Source: Panopea generosa (lineage: Eukaryota; Mollusca; Bivalvia; Adapedonta; Hiatellidae). Taken from it: a DNA stretch of 64,000 nucleotides. Made by a program: the position numbers and the translations under genes. The DNA lies in NCBI GenBank assembly GCA_029582155.1, contig CM055897.1, positions 4,199,001 through 4,263,000 on the forward strand. Direction: 5' to 3'. The notes under the pieces are model-generated. The model saw only the letters and a list, made by a program, of their open reading frames with translations, was not told the origin of the DNA and made no database searches. Below, in pieces: positions 1-11,815 of the stretch. Numbering within the stretch: position 1 is the stretch's first letter; each line of letters starts with the position of its first letter.

Positions 1-1140
1 TTGTCCGTCGTCTGTCATCTGACGTCTGTCGTCTGTTAGCAGCACTTTCTCTGACACCACTAGGCCAATTAAACTGAAACTTCAGTAAACAGAATAAGAT
101 TATATATTATTTTATAGAAATTGTGTCCATATTAAAGCTGATAGATGTTACAAAGAATATGACTTCATAATATATATGTACTAATATCTATTTTAAGAGA
201 AAATTGGTGGGTGATAGGGGTATGTATCAACCAATTGAACTGAAACTTCACATGGATGTTCTATTGCATAGGAAACTATACAGAAGATTTTTTTTTCGAT
301 CTGAAATTCAAGATGGCCGCTGTTACTTAAAATAGTCCAAAACTTAAAAAATCTTCTTCTCATGAACGGCCTGACAGATTTACAAAATGTTTATGTAGTT
401 ATGATGACCAACAATAGTTTTGTTAGATTTATTCAAATAGTATCCCTAGGGTTAAATATGACCTCGCCCTGAGGGTTCAATTAGGGGACATATGTCATTA
501 TAATATATTTTTTTAAATGAAAATGATTTTGCTTATATCTTCACAGAAGCACTGTTTGGTGTAGGAGGCTCAGATTTGTAAAAATGACTGGGTTGCACTG
601 TCCAAAGGGGTCAGGAGGGGCCCCAAAAGGGTAAAAATTGGGAATTACTAAAATCGTTTTCTTAAGAACCGGTATGTCAGATTTGTTCATATTTAGCATA
701 AATTATCCCTATGTGTAGGGGTTTGATTGCAGATAAGATTTTAGGGGCTAAAATTTATAGGGTCCCTGGAAGGGAACTTAGAATTTTACATAGAGATACA
801 GTGGGAAAACAGAAAATTCTCTTATTTTTTTCCTTTTTACTAAAACCACTAGACCAATTTAACTGAAACTTCACATGGATGTTCTATTGCATAGGAGACT
901 ATATAGAACATTTTTTTTTCTATCTAAAATTTAAGATGGCTGCCGTTACTAAAAATAATCAAAAACTTAAAAAAAATTCTTCTCATGAACAGCCCAACAG
1001 ATTTTCAAAATGTTTATGTAGTAATGATGACCAACTATAGTTTTGTTAAATTTGTTCAAATAGTGTCCCTAGGGTTAAAAATGACCCCGCCCCGATGTTT
1101 CTATTGCAGAGGAGAATTTCAAAAAGTGCTATGGCCACTA
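1..1140. repeat. Dispersed repeat, two diverged direct copies
   Basis: There is no coding signal here. A block beginning TGAAACTTCACATGGATG at about 241 recurs at about 864 with the same following order of words, including the poly-T run, the 'AAGATGGC' word and 'CTTCTCATGAACRGCC'. Related text (CAGCACTTTCTCTGA) occurs at 41 and again at about 1585, so the family has at least three traces in the first 1.6 kb. It reads as a degenerate, non-coding dispersed repeat; the superfamily cannot be told from this window. Confidence 0.6.
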
Positions 1141-1194
1141 TGAGTCAGTAGAGCGTCTTGTTCAGAAAGTTGGCTGTAACAAAAGTTTTGTTCA

Positions 1195-1500
1195 TTTTAC
1201 ACATTTAGATATATCTTGGGTAAAATAAGCAGTTGGGTAGAACTGGTACCAGTCGCCAACCACTGTTACACCTTTAATGTATCCAAATTGTCAAAATGAA
1301 TTTGGTTATTTAAGATTTGTTTTTCAACTTGTACATTTTCTGAAAGTTTTCTGTAAATTTCATTCACTTTTTTTTTTTACACATTTAGATATATCTTGAG
1401 TAAAAACAAGCAGTTAGGTAGAACTGGAACCAGTCACCAACATTGTTACACCTTTAATGTATCCAAATTGTCAAAATGAATAATTATGATTTGTTTTTCA
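1195..1500. repeat. Two diverged outlying units of the 165-bp array
   Basis: Units starting near 1198 and 1380 share ACATTTAGATATATCTTG, the 'GAACTGG.ACCAGTC.CCAAC' block and 'GTATCCAAATTGTCAAAATGAA' in the same order as the main array at 2395-3880. Their greater divergence suggests an older edge of the same tandem family. Confidence 0.65.
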
Positions 1501-2394
1501 ACTTATTCATTTTAAGCTCTACTGGCCAAAGGCCAGAAGGGTTTATGTGATGGTGTGTTGTCGGTCGTGTGTCGTTCGTTATCAGCACTTTCTCTGAAAC
1601 CACTAATTGTCTTTTCTTTAGAACTCTCATAGTTACTTCCCCCGTTCAGTATCATTACCATATGGTACAGAGTCAAACAATTACTTTGGGGGAGCATCCA
1701 TCGGTTCCACCGATTTTTTCTTGTTTTTTTTTCAATTGAGTAATTAATAAGAAACATACACGCATACTCGCAAATTGATTTATACAATGTAAGATTAAAA
1801 AATTATCGCTTCATTAGCAGATTGATTGTATCATCAAAATAATTAAAGTACTTACCGTATTAAAATGAAAGTTATTTTCTCGCTAGTAAAGTAATTGATG
1901 GGATAATTTTTAATAAAAAATCATATTATTTTCATAGCATACGCATATAAACAACAACCAACATTATGCATTTATTTAATCCTGCACATGTATTATACAC
2001 GACGTCAACACGCTTGCTTTAAAATTATCTAAATTTGGAACCGTGTGTTATGTCACATTTCAGTGACGTCAGTGTGTACAAATAAAACAACAAAAATATG
2101 AAAAGAATAAGGCCATACATGTCAAATGATGAAATGGACATTGAAATTTGAATCAGATTTATTTATACATGCTAATTTGATGTTTATTTCATAAAAAAAT
2201 AAATAAAACAAACATGTATATATAGATCTATTGATTGCTGTACATGTTTCTTTTTTTTCTGGAAATGAAATACACAAAAAAGGTAAATTTTATACATAAT
2301 TTATTTTTACTTCCTCTTAGTTTCTGTTCCTATATTTCATTTAATATTTGCCTTACAATTTTAAACTTTACATTGTGACCAAAGAGAATTTATT
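1501..2394. other. AT-rich spacer
   Basis: No gene was found. The first ~110 bases are another fragment of the repeat at 1-60 (shared CAGCACTTTCTCTGA). The remainder is unstructured AT-rich sequence, and the short ORFs across it have no recognisable motifs. Confidence 0.5.
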
Positions 2395-3880
2395 TCTCTA
2401 TAAATCTCAAATTTTATTTATAGAAATGATATCGTTCATTTTAATACATATTTAGATATATCTTTAGTAAAACTTGGTAGGGTTGAATTGGAACCAGTCA
2501 CCAACCATTGTTACAACTTTTGATGTATCGAAATTGTAAAAATTTATTTCAATGTTTATTAATTTTTCTTCTCAAATTGCCGGGCCCGATTAGCTCAGTC
2601 GGTAACGCGTCTGACTATCAATCCAGGGGTCGTGAGTTCGGATCCCCCGCCCGGCAACAGTCTCCGTGATGATTGATATACGACATTGTGTCTTATTATC
2701 ATTTGTATCTCACCACTGAGTCAAGTGGGAAAGTTATCAGTTATTGCGGAGATGGGGTGTGCTCGAGTACTGGTTAATCCCAGGAAACAGTTGTTAGGTT
2801 AACTGATCGTCTGTTAGCCCTCGAATGCATAAAAATGACGCTAAATATTCAATCAATCAATCTTCTCAAATTTATTTGTAGAAATGATTTCGTTCATTTT
2901 AATACATATTTAGATATATACCTTTAGTAAAACTTGGAAGGGTTTAATTGGAACCAGTCACCAACCATTGTTAGAACCTTTGATGTATCGAAATTGTCAA
3001 AATGTATTCAAATGTTTATTTAGTTTTCTTCTCAAATTTATTTGTAGAAATGATTTCATTCATTTTAATACATATTTAAATATATTTTTAGTAAAAATTG
3101 GTAGGGTTAAATTGGAACCAGTCGCCAACCATTGTTACAACTTTTGATGTATCGAAATTGTCAAAATGTATTCCATTGTTTTTTTGTTTTTCTTCTCAAA
3201 TTTATTTGTAGAAATGATTTTGTTCATTTTGATACATATTTAGATATACCTTTAGTAAAACTTGGTAGGGTTGAATTGGAACCAGTCACCAACCGTTGTT
3301 ACAACTTTTGATGTATCGAAATTGTTAAAATGAATTCCAATGTTTTTTTGTTTTCTTCTCAAATTTATTTGTAGAAATAATTTCGTTCATTTTAATACAT
3401 ATTAAGATATACCTTTAGTAAAACTTGGTAGGATTGAATTGGAACCAGTCACCAACCATTGTAACAACTTTTTATGTTTCGAAATTGTCAAAATGTATTC
3501 CATTGTTTTTTGTTGTTATTTTCTTATCAAAATTTATTTGTAGAAATGATTTCGTTCATTTTAATACATATTTAGATATACCTTTAGTAAAACTTGGTAG
3601 GGTTCAATTGGAACCAGTCACCAACCATTGTTACAACTTTCGATGTTTCGAAATTGTCAAAATGAATTCCAATGTTTACTTTTTTTTCTTATCAAAATTT
3701 ATTTGTTGAAATGATTTTGTTCATTTTAATACATATTTAGATATACCTTTAGTAAAACTTGGTAGGGTTGAATTGGAACCAGTCACCAACCATTGTTACA
3801 ACTTTTCTTGTATCGAAATTGTTAAAATGAATTCCAATGTCTATTTTTATCTTTAGAGAGTAATTGTAGAAATGATTTTC
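2395..3880. repeat. 165-bp tandem array
   Basis: The word CATATT within 'TTAATACATATTTAGATATA' recurs at about 2905, 3070, 3235, 3398, 3567 and 3732, giving a period of 163-169 bp. Each unit also has GGAACCAGTCACCAACC and GTATCGAAATTGTCAAAATG. One earlier unit lies before a SINE insertion at 2579-2860, and a further decayed unit lies at about 4313-4410 beyond another insertion. The 94-codon ORF across 3425-3709 is made of two array units and is not a gene. Confidence 0.85.
2579..2860 (+). mobile_element. tRNA-headed SINE with 12-bp target-site duplication
   Basis: The head has a pol III box A (TAGCTCAGTCGGTAACGCG) and box B (GAGTTCGGATCCCC), and the tRNA acceptor ends GCCGGGC/GCCCGGC still pair. 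The body ends in an (AATC)n tail after 'AAAAATGACGCTAAATATTC'. TCTTCTCAAATT occurs exactly at 2567-2578 and 2861-2872. Removing the insert and one copy restores a normal 165-bp array unit. A well-kept head and perfect duplication suggest a fairly recent insertion. Related copies or tails lie at 7495-7560, 20695-20800, 25115-25372 and 27515-27750. Confidence 0.9.
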
Positions 3881-4016
3881 TTCAATATAATCGGACTAAA
3901 AATTTTGATAATCCAAATTTTCAGAATGAATTTCAATATACATGTACATGGATATACAGTTCGTATTGTTCAGTTATTTTTAATTTTCAGAAAATGTGTA
4001 AAGATATTTTGCTTTT

Positions 4017-4300
4017 AAGCTCGCCGGGATGAAGTCCAAGGAGAGCTATTGTCATGACCACGTCGTCGGCGTTGTCGTCTGTAGACACCCAGGTTAAACT
4101 TTTGTGATTATGTTTAAGATATCTATGCAACTACTCAATGGATGTGGATGAAACTTCGCATGTGTGTTCACCATCATCAGTGGAACACACAGAGACAAGA
4201 ACCATAACTCTGGATTGTATTTTGGCACAGTTATGGTCCTTTTTGGACTTAGACACCTAGAGGCGAGCTTTGTTGCCTTCTGACAACCAACTCTTGTTTA
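4017..4300 (+). mobile_element. Short tandem-core element, single internal unit
   Basis: It begins AAGCTCGCC (4017-4025) and its right part contains the inverse, GGCGAGCTT (4262-4270), followed by a TCTGACAAC...TCTTGTT end. The middle holds one copy of a unit with AAGATATCTATGCAAC, 'GAACACACAGAGACAAGAACC' and 'TTTTGGCACAGTTATGG'. The same left end, unit and right end occur at 16486-17345 with several internal units. The layout resembles the pearl-like non-autonomous elements described in bivalves; that family assignment is inference. Confidence 0.6.
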
Positions 4301-4410
4301 CATTTTTTAATGGAGATTTATCTTAAGTAAAACTTGTTAAGGTAGAATTGGAACCAGTCACCAACCAGTCATCTTTTGATATATCACAATCAAACAAATG
4401 AATTGCAGTA

Positions 4411-5125
4411 TTTTGACCAGATTTTCCAATGAAAAGAAGTAATGATTATTAGATTATTGATCCAATGGGATCGATTGTTTGACAGCTAGTGATGAGTAGA
4501 CAAACATGTCAACTTTTTGTTTCTACTCAAAATAAATGTAAAATAGTTTTCAGCAATGCAGCAGCTGCATTTTGCAATTTAGTAGTGAATTATTGGATAA
4601 ATGAGAACAGCATTTGCTGATAAAAAATAGCAATTTAGCCCATCTTTAGTACTAGATTTTATCAAAATGTCTCAGTGTTGTTAATGTATTGATAAGGGAT
4701 ATGGAAATTCTTAATACACATATGAAGTTTTCCTTTTGCGCATCAAGATTGTTCTGTGTATATGGGACATGCAGTTGAGTCATTTACAAATTATTGATAA
4801 ATGCTATAATAGTATATTTTACAACATACTTCCATTGAATTATTACAATATTTTAAAAAAAAGAGACTCAACTACGGGAGTTATCTACCCTACCCGTCCC
4901 CAGCAAGGGTAGAATTGTATATATTATAAATAATTGTTGAAGTAAGTTTTGATATTTTTATTTTATTCATTTTTATTATCATCAATCTGTTCATAAAAAT
5001 ATTTTATATGTTATTTTAGGTGAACAAGTTGCATTAGTTTTCGTCATTTTGATTAGGTTGATTAGAGTAATTCTTCCATAAATATTAACAGTATATTAGT
5101 AAGACGATAACCAAACACCCGTACA
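4411..5125. other. Spacer upstream of the RING-H2 ORF
   Basis: This is AT-rich sequence with no gene. A possible splice acceptor (TGTTATTTTAG, ending about 5020) lies roughly 105 bases before the ATG at 5126 and could end a 5' untranslated intron. No clear TATA or GC box was seen. Confidence 0.35.
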
Positions 5126-5938
5126 ATGGTTCTGGAGTTTGAAGTAGACCTTGTAGCTTTAGCAGAGGTGTCACCATATTTTCTTCATTATTTTCGACCT
5201 AAGGGTGTGTATTTAGCAGTATGTAAACTCCCAACCATTATTGAATTATCATATCCGGAGTGTTCTGACGAGTCATGTCAGTTTTATCTAATTACGGTAG
5301 CCAGTGGTAGGAGACCATTTATTTTTAAACTTATGAATAAACTCCATATAAGAGAAATACTTTTACTAACAACATACTTTTGGGTAGAATCAGTTTTAGA
5401 AGAAATATATGTTCACTGTATTCAAGATATAAAAGTAGGTCATATTTTTTTCAATGTGTGTATTGATTATTTTGGCTCAGAACATGTCTTCACACATAAA
5501 TTGTTTAATAAATTAAAAAGGTCATGCTGGCTCCCAGAACAACTTGAATCTCTGTCATTAGAAAACTGGATACAAACTGGAAAACGAACAATCTCCAGAA
5601 TAATTCACAATTCCAAACAATCAAAAAAATTCAACCAAAGGTTCGTCTTTGAAAAATGTTTTGCTTGTATGAGAGAAGAGAAGATTTTTAAGAATGAATT
5701 TGATTCAATATTTGTAACAGCACCTTGTTGTTTACATCCTATACATAGACAATGTGTAAACCAGTTTACAATTAAAAGAGGACGGGCAAAACTATGTAAG
5801 AATTGTAGGACTGATCATTCTGAACTAGCTATAGGTAGACAATTTGCTGAAGATTTTGATGTTAAAATATTCCGTGAAAGACAAATTGCTAAGAGAAAAT
5901 TATTTGTATTTGAATATTATGATATATTTTTAGGATAA
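5126..5938 (+). CDS. Uncharacterised protein with C-terminal RING-H2 motif
   Basis: This is a 270-codon ORF without internal introns, in a region where other ORFs of this size are all repeat-derived. Residues 178-227 have RING-H2 order and spacing: C178-x2-C181, C202-x-H204, H207-x2-C210 and C224-x2-C227. RING-H2 domains usually bind E2 enzymes in ubiquitin ligases, so an E3 role is possible. Residues 1-170 match nothing I recognise. They are rich in aromatic and hydrophobic residues, but no signal peptide or clear membrane helix is evident. The start is the first ATG of the open frame. AATAAA words follow at about 6094, inside a repeat copy. The lack of introns fits a retrogene, a mobile-element or viral capture, or a single-exon gene; I cannot choose between them. 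Confidence 0.6.
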   Translation: MVLEFEVDLVALAEVSPYFLHYFRPKGVYLAVCKLPTIIELSYPECSDESCQFYLITVASGRRPFIFKLMNKLHIREILLLTTYFWVESVLEEIYVHCIQDIKVGHIFFNVCIDYFGSEHVFTHKLFNKLKRSCWLPEQLESLSLENWIQTGKRTISRIIHNSKQSKKFNQRFVFEKCFACMREEKIFKNEFDSIFVTAPCCLHPIHRQCVNQFTIKRGRAKLCKNCRTDHSELAIGRQFAEDFDVKIFRERQIAKRKLFVFEYYDIFLG

Positions 5939-6052
5939 ATTTTATTCATTTAAATTTAACATTTTTCTCATGGATATATGAAATTATATATGATATATAT
6001 ACTTTAGTATGTATTCTCTAGCATTCAAGACATAAATTCAGTAAAACTCATC

Positions 6053-6569
6053 TTAAAGGGAGTGTTTCTGGGGGAAATGCTTTATCTGTCTCAAATAAAT
6101 AAAATTATTTTAAAATGGATATAGCATCTCATTATCATAAAATTCACTTGGTTTGGTATGTCAAATCAATCAAAACCTGGCAAACTCGATATTAAATTGG
6201 ACTGGTTAACTGGTAACGAAATCCCCATTCTAAAAAAGACAACACTTACCTACTGCTTGATGACCCTCGTATCGTCATTAGGACTCTTTCTAAGACGAAA
6301 CATTTTTAACTATGCGTAAGCCTGTATAATGAATCAAATTGAAATCAAAATAAAATCATGTAACTCTTTCAATAAGTAAAAATATGTTGCAATTTTAAGC
6401 GGGAAATCAATTTTAGTATAACATATGCACATAGCCCTTTTTGATATATTATTTTGGTATGTTTAATAGACACCATTTAAGCAATATGGGGTCTGTGATT
6501 ATATATAGGTATGATATATTGGAAAAGCCAGTTTTAATTAGTTTTAAAATCGCTATTTGTTCTCTTTAA
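6053..6569. repeat. TTAAAGGG dispersed repeat, copy A
   Basis: It begins TTAAAGGG and shares ordered words with 10005-10659 and 27985-28260: 'CATCTCATTAT', 'TTGGTATG.CAAATC', 'CCCCATT.CTAAA', 'GACTCTTT.TAAGA' and 'GTAA.CCTGTAT'. The right side contains TCTCTTTAA, a weak inverse of the start, so a TTAA-targeting non-autonomous DNA element is possible. This copy supplies the first AATAAA (about 6094) downstream of the RING-H2 ORF. Confidence 0.55.
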
Positions 6570-7704
6570 ACTGGAACTGCCATTAATGCTGCCTTAATAA
6601 AAGAAAAGCAGGACTTTTATTTACACCATCTTTTTGTATGATGGTAGTAGTTTGAACAAAAGAAAGGTTGGTTTGGTTGTTTTGATTACATTTATAGTTA
6701 TATTGATATTATATTTCTATATAAATGGTGATATGGATTAGTTTTGTATGCATGTGTAGTTTAGTTGTTGCATTAAAAACAATTCATATAAATCGTTTTA
6801 TTTCATTTCATTTAATTCACCCTAAAACGTATATCCTAGTCTGTAGAATGAACCCAGCTCTCCTGATTGAGTAAGTTACATTAATGCAATGAGATTTGAA
6901 CTCGTTGGTAGGTCTTTGCTTTAGAGAAAGTTTAATTAACGTCACAGTTTAGTTCAATAGCTGTGTATTGTGGAACAGGCAAAGAACTTCCCGCTTTTTG
7001 CATTGGGAGTAAATAAACCTGATTCGATAGATATCAAGGACTGGGATAGACTGTACATCCACAGTTTATAAAAGCACCCATGCAGCACAAATGGAGTATG
7101 TGGCACCCATCCGTCTGTACCATTTTGTGTCATCTAAAACTGGATCTAAATGGTCGTGCAATCTCAGATGCCTAGAAAAAAATGATGGTATTTTCAATGC
7201 TTGGTTTTCAAGCTATCATTAGTACAGGTATTTTGATTTAAGGTTTACAACAAGGTTTAACATCATTTGTAAAATGGCACATTGTGATTGGTGGACGAAA
7301 AAGTCTTAACAAATCAAATATTTTATACTACAATAAATAAATGCAACAATTAGTGCAATACCTGAAAGATGTACGCATAATTTTGTTAATATAAATATGT
7401 AACATATAGAGTATATGGAAATTATGAAAAATGGGGAAGAAAAAGATGTTGGTTTATTAACATATTTATTTGTTTGAATATTAAGCTAATTTTATTTCAT
7501 TGAGGACTAACAGACGATCAGTTCATTAACCACTCTTTCCTGGGATTAAACATTACAAGGAATCACTTTGTCGCATGCATGGGATTGTTTATAATGCAGA
7601 ATTGTTTATTACAAGTTCCAGCTATTTGCTTCATATGGACTGCAATAATGAGTACAAATTGTAGATTAATATAATGTTAAAGTAATATTTTGACACATAA
7701 ATAG
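6570..7704. other. Spacer with a SINE-tail fragment
   Basis: No gene was found. Around 7495-7560 the words GACTAACAGACGATCAGTT and TTTCCTGGGATTAA match the minus-strand tail of the SINE at 2579-2860; the head is missing, so this is a truncated copy. The rest is AT-rich and featureless. Confidence 0.5.
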
Positions 7705-9090
7705 GAAAAAAAAGAAATGTCACTAGTAAGTGTCACATGCCCTCCAAATTGTCTGAAAATAATGATAATTATATTTTATGATAGGAATTTAAATGTATCC
7801 ACGATATCAATAATAATGAACTGACATTTCAGACTAAGCAAGCAATTTCATGTTTTTTTACATTAAAGAGTGACCTTGACATCTGATATAAAGATCTGGG
7901 TATTTCTACTGTTAAATGCTGGTGAACATCATCAAAACATGGTGATCACTTGCGTCAAGATATTTTTTATAGACCACACATGAAATATCAAACAAACTGA
8001 AAGAGTGACCGTGGCCGTTGAGGTAAAGTTCTGGGTCTTACACATGACAAATCAGGTCATGTTGATCATCTGATCAATCAAGCGAAGTGTTCTTGAAATC
8101 CACCCATGCATGACAAAGTTACAGACCGTACTTTAAATCTCAAACAGACTCAAAGTGTGACCTTGACCGTTAAGGTACTTGTCTGGGTCTTATGTGCGAC
8201 ATAATTCATGTCATGGTGATTAATTGAAGTTAAATCCCTCCATATTAAAGTTACCGACCAGTCATGAATATCAAACAAATTGTGATCTTGACTTTGAGGA
8301 AAGGTTTCGATCTTATACGCGACACTTGATCTCGTCATGTTTATCAATTGAGCCAAGCGTTTTTGAAATCCATTTCTGTATGACAAAGTTGCTGACAGAA
8401 CACAACATCTTACACAGACTCAAAGTGTTGTCAAACAAACTCAAAGTGTGACCTTGACCTTTGAAGTATGGGTGTGGGTCTTGCGAACGACACATGTCAT
8501 GGTGATGAATTGAGCCAAATGTTTCTAAAATTAATCCATAGGAGAAATGTAAAAGACCGAACACAAAATTTCAAACGGAATGAAAGTGTTGTCAATCAAA
8601 GTTAAAGTGTGACCTTGACCTTTGAAGTGAGATTCCAGGTGCAATGCGTGACACGTTGTGTTATGTTGATCATTTGTAGCAAGTGCTTATAAAATCCAAC
8701 AATGCACGACAAAGTAACAGACTGGACACGAAATCTCACAGACTCGAAGTGTTGTAAAACAAACTCAAAGTGTGACCTTGACCTTTGAGGTACAGGTGTG
8801 GGGCTTAGGCACGACATGTCATGCTGATGAACTGAGCCAAGTGTTTTTGAAATTTTTCATTGGTGACAAAGTTACAGACTGGACACAAAATCTCAGAGAG
8901 AAAATGTCAAACAAACTTTAAGTGTGACCTTGACCTTTGATGTTGGAGTCTGGGTGTTACTCCCGACACATTGTCATGTTATGTTATTCATTTGTAGCAA
9001 GTATTTATAAATACATCCATGCATGACAAAGTTACAGGCCGGACACGAAATATAGGACAGAAGGACACGGATGGACACGGAGAACACGTA
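7705..9090 (+). repeat. GACCTTGACC tandem element, copy 1
   Basis: The head AAGAAATGTCACT...AAGTGTCACATGCC is followed by about seven diverged ~150-190-bp units. Each unit has 'AAAGTGTGACCTTGACC', a 'GGTCTTA..CGACA' stretch, 'CATGTTGATCA.TTGAGCCAAGTG' and 'CATGACAAAGTTACAGACC.GACA'. The same head-then-array order is found at 12861, 14609 and 61244. The short ORFs across 8150-8817 are array text in other frames. The TGACCTTGACCTTTGA core is, on the other strand, TCAAAGGTCAAGGTCA, a close pair of nuclear-receptor half-sites. Confidence 0.8.
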
Positions 9091-9184
9091 ATTAATTACT
9101 AAACACTATTGTGCATACAATCATATGAAAAAATCATTGTTATTTATCGCAAAAGATGAAACATAATATGCATTAATTTTATAC

Positions 9185-9560
9185 TTTTTTTTTTAAATCT
9201 AGCTGTGGGTGTGTATGTGCCAAAGTTTAATAAACAGGGCTGTTTAGTTTTAATATAATAAAAACAAGTTGGGACAAAGTATTTAATCTAAAACAAAACA
9301 AAATTTAAAAAAAAAAAAAAAAAATGGGCAGGGATGGGGGTTGGGTAATAGTGAGGGTCTTTGGGTTGGTAACAAAGTTGAAATGGGGCAGAGTATTTGA
9401 TTTAATACAAAACAAAATAAAAAAATAATTGGCAAGAATTGGGGTTTAGGGGGTGGGTGGTTGGTTGGGGATGGGTAGGGATGAGGGTCTTGGGGTTGTT
9501 GGTAACAAAGTTAAAATGGGGCGGAGTTTTTTATTTAATACAAAACAATATACCAAGTTT
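9185..9560 (+). repeat. G-rich tandem repeat, about 2.5 units
   Basis: Units share 'GGGACAAAGTATTTAAT', 'TACAAAACAAAAT', 'GGGTAGGGATGAGGGTCTT' and 'GGTAACAAAGTT.AAATGGGGC'. The middle unit contains six closely spaced runs of three or more G between 9441 and 9482 (GGGGTTTAGGGGGTGGG, then GGGG, GGG, GGG), a strong G-quadruplex pattern on the plus strand. There is also an 18-20-base A run near 9306. Confidence 0.65.
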
Positions 9561-9689
9561 GTATGTTAAAAGTCCGTGTGGTTCCAGCTAAGAATAGAAT
9601 CACTGTTACTCTCTGCAGAGGGTTAGGAATCCTCCGAATGGGTGTCATGTTCATTTTATCATTTTTTTTTCATGCTCACTATTGTGGTT

Positions 9690-9998
9690 AAATTATCAAC
9701 CCTGTATGGTTCCAGGGAGCCATGAGTGATGGCAAGAATAGGATCACTGTTGCTTATGCATGTCGTAAGAAGCGACAAATTGAGTAATACGATAGAATTT
9801 GCTGAAACTCTGCAGTTCTGCAGGTATCAAGGTTCTAGGTTCATTTTGCATATTCATTTGTTGATGTATTTATTTTAATCTGTATGTTAATTTGTTGTTT
9901 TTTTTACATGTAGAGTGAACCTGAAATCTTCCTTCCTGTTGGCGTCGAATAACCTATAATGTGTTGGTACGCCGTAAAACCCTATTCATTCATTCATT
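9690..9998 (+). mobile_element. SINE with (CATT)n tail
   Basis: The 3' end reads GTTGGTACGCCGTAAAACCC followed by TATTCATTCATTCATTG, a tail type I associate with mollusc SINE/LINE pairs. A shorter related stretch sits just upstream at 9575-9650, with shared GGTTCCAG and AAGAATAGAATCACTGTTACT-like words, so two partial copies may be adjacent. A tail fragment in the other orientation occurs near 33070, and a GGCGTAAAACCC tail ends the intronic SINE at 47727-47890. Confidence 0.5.
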
Positions 9999-10004
9999 GT
10001 ATGT

Positions 10005-10659
10005 TAAAGGGAAAGCATGCTAGAAATGTCTTAAAAAATAAAATAATCATTAAATTGGATAAAATCATCTCATTATTATTAATAAATCAAATTAAAATGG
10101 CTTGGTATGGCAAATCCACCAGAACGTGACAAAATCAATATTTAAGTTGGAGTGGTAAACATGAAACAAAATCCCCATTCTAAATATATACAGCACTTAA
10201 CTACGGCGGAATGTTATTCAGACTCTTTTTAAGATGAAATATTTTTTACTATGTGTAAACCTGTATCAATGGCTGATAACTCTTTAAACTCCCGCCCTCA
10301 AAAATCCCATGTTATTAAAATGCATTTTATGAAAACGTGTTAGCCTGTTCAGAGTGTTGAAATGCTGGATCAATCCCTGCCCATAACAATCAATTTGCAT
10401 TCAAAATGAAATCCCGTTACTCTTTTAATACGTCACAAAAATATGTCACACTTTTAAGCGGGAAATCTATTTTAGTCGATCTAACTTAGGCCCGTAGCCA
10501 AAGTTAGGAAATGCCTTTTCAATATTTATATTTTGACAGGTTTAAACATATATATTTGGTTATACGGAGTCGGTGAGTATATACCGGTATATATAGGCCG
10601 GTTATATTAGAAAAAAATATATTTTAGCCAATTTTAAAAGTCCAGATAAATTCCCTTAA
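10005..10659. repeat. TTAAAGGG dispersed repeat, copy B
   Basis: This is the longest of the three copies. It starts TTAAAGGGAAAGCATGC and carries the shared ordered words described for copy A, then extends through 'TTTTAAGCGGGAAATC' (also at about 6395 in copy A). The right edge has TTCCCTTAA near 10651, an imperfect inverse of the start. Confidence 0.55.
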
Positions 10660-11815
10660 AGATACAAACTGAAAACAACTTTTTTCAATTATCAAAAGGC
10701 ACTAACTCATGTACTTTCTGATCTGGTCAGATCGTATGAAAGACCCATGTGAGCAAGTCTTTCATGCTTTAAAGCATTCTGACCAAGTCCTGATGGAAAC
10801 TACAGGTGCTGGCAAATATCGCCATTGATACAATCAAGCAAGGACCATCTATTCAAGCTTTTATAATCAATAACATTCTGCAAAAGTCATAATTAAATGA
10901 AAATTACAGATGCTAGTGTTAATATAAGCCTTTTTTAATCAACCAAGGGCCATAACTATGTTATGGTTGGTCTAATTGGCTGGCTCAAGAAAGCGTTTGT
11001 CATATTCTGATGAAAACTACATATGATGCAGACGTTACAAGATGATTTTTCAATCAAAGGCCACAACTCCGCCCATTATAATCTAATATGGCTGCTTGTA
11101 AAACTTGTCCACCTTTCATGATCATGATCTGAAGGGGTCTAAAATTTAAAGTGATAAAGTGTTTACAAATTAATAAAAAAATCAGCATTTTTCAATTACC
11201 GGTAACCGAAATCCATAACTCCATTAATTTTGATATGATTGGCAAGATGAGAAATCTCTCAGTATTTTTCGTGGTTAATAACATTCTGACTTCAGATGCT
11301 ACTGTGTTAACAAAGCAAACATTACATTTTCCAAATTAACCTGTAAGGGCCATAACTATATTCATTCTGGTCCAATTTGGCCGGCTTAAAAACTCAAACA
11401 AACTTTTAAAATTAATAACAATCTGACCAAGTTTGATAATGATCTGATGAAAACTAAATGTGATACAATGTCAACAAGGTAAATATCTTTATTTTTCAAT
11501 AAAGGTCCACAACACAATTTTGCACATCATAGAAATACTCTAAATGACCTAATTTCTGATTCATTCAGGAGCTAATTAAGATGCAAAGGTTTACAAGGCA
11601 AACTTCATTATTTCAATCCACCAAGAGCCATAACTCTATCCATTCTGGTACGATATGATTGACTGATTAAGTCTGGTCAGCACTGGATAAAATCTGAAGG
11701 TACTACAGTGTAAGAAAAGTTAACAGAAGGACGAAAGACAAATGGAAGAACAATTGACAAAATACCATGGCATAATTATGCTCTCTGGGCTTATGCCTGT
11801 TGAGCTAAACATGAT
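10660..11815 (+). repeat. Degenerate ~150-bp tandem element
   Basis: Variants of 'GGCCATAACTCTATCCATTCTGGT', 'GGCTGGCT.AAGAAA', 'CATTCTGACCAAGT', 'TGATGAAAACTAC' and 'GTT.ACAAGG' recur about seven times with strong divergence. The element closes with a segment ending ATTATGCTCTCTGGGCTTATG, which reappears alone at about 14275. The small ORF at 11151-11339 is array text. Confidence 0.6.

Noticed and set aside
2579..2660. Functional tRNA gene
   Set aside because: The tRNA-like head is followed by a SINE body and tail and flanked by a target duplication, so it is a SINE promoter.
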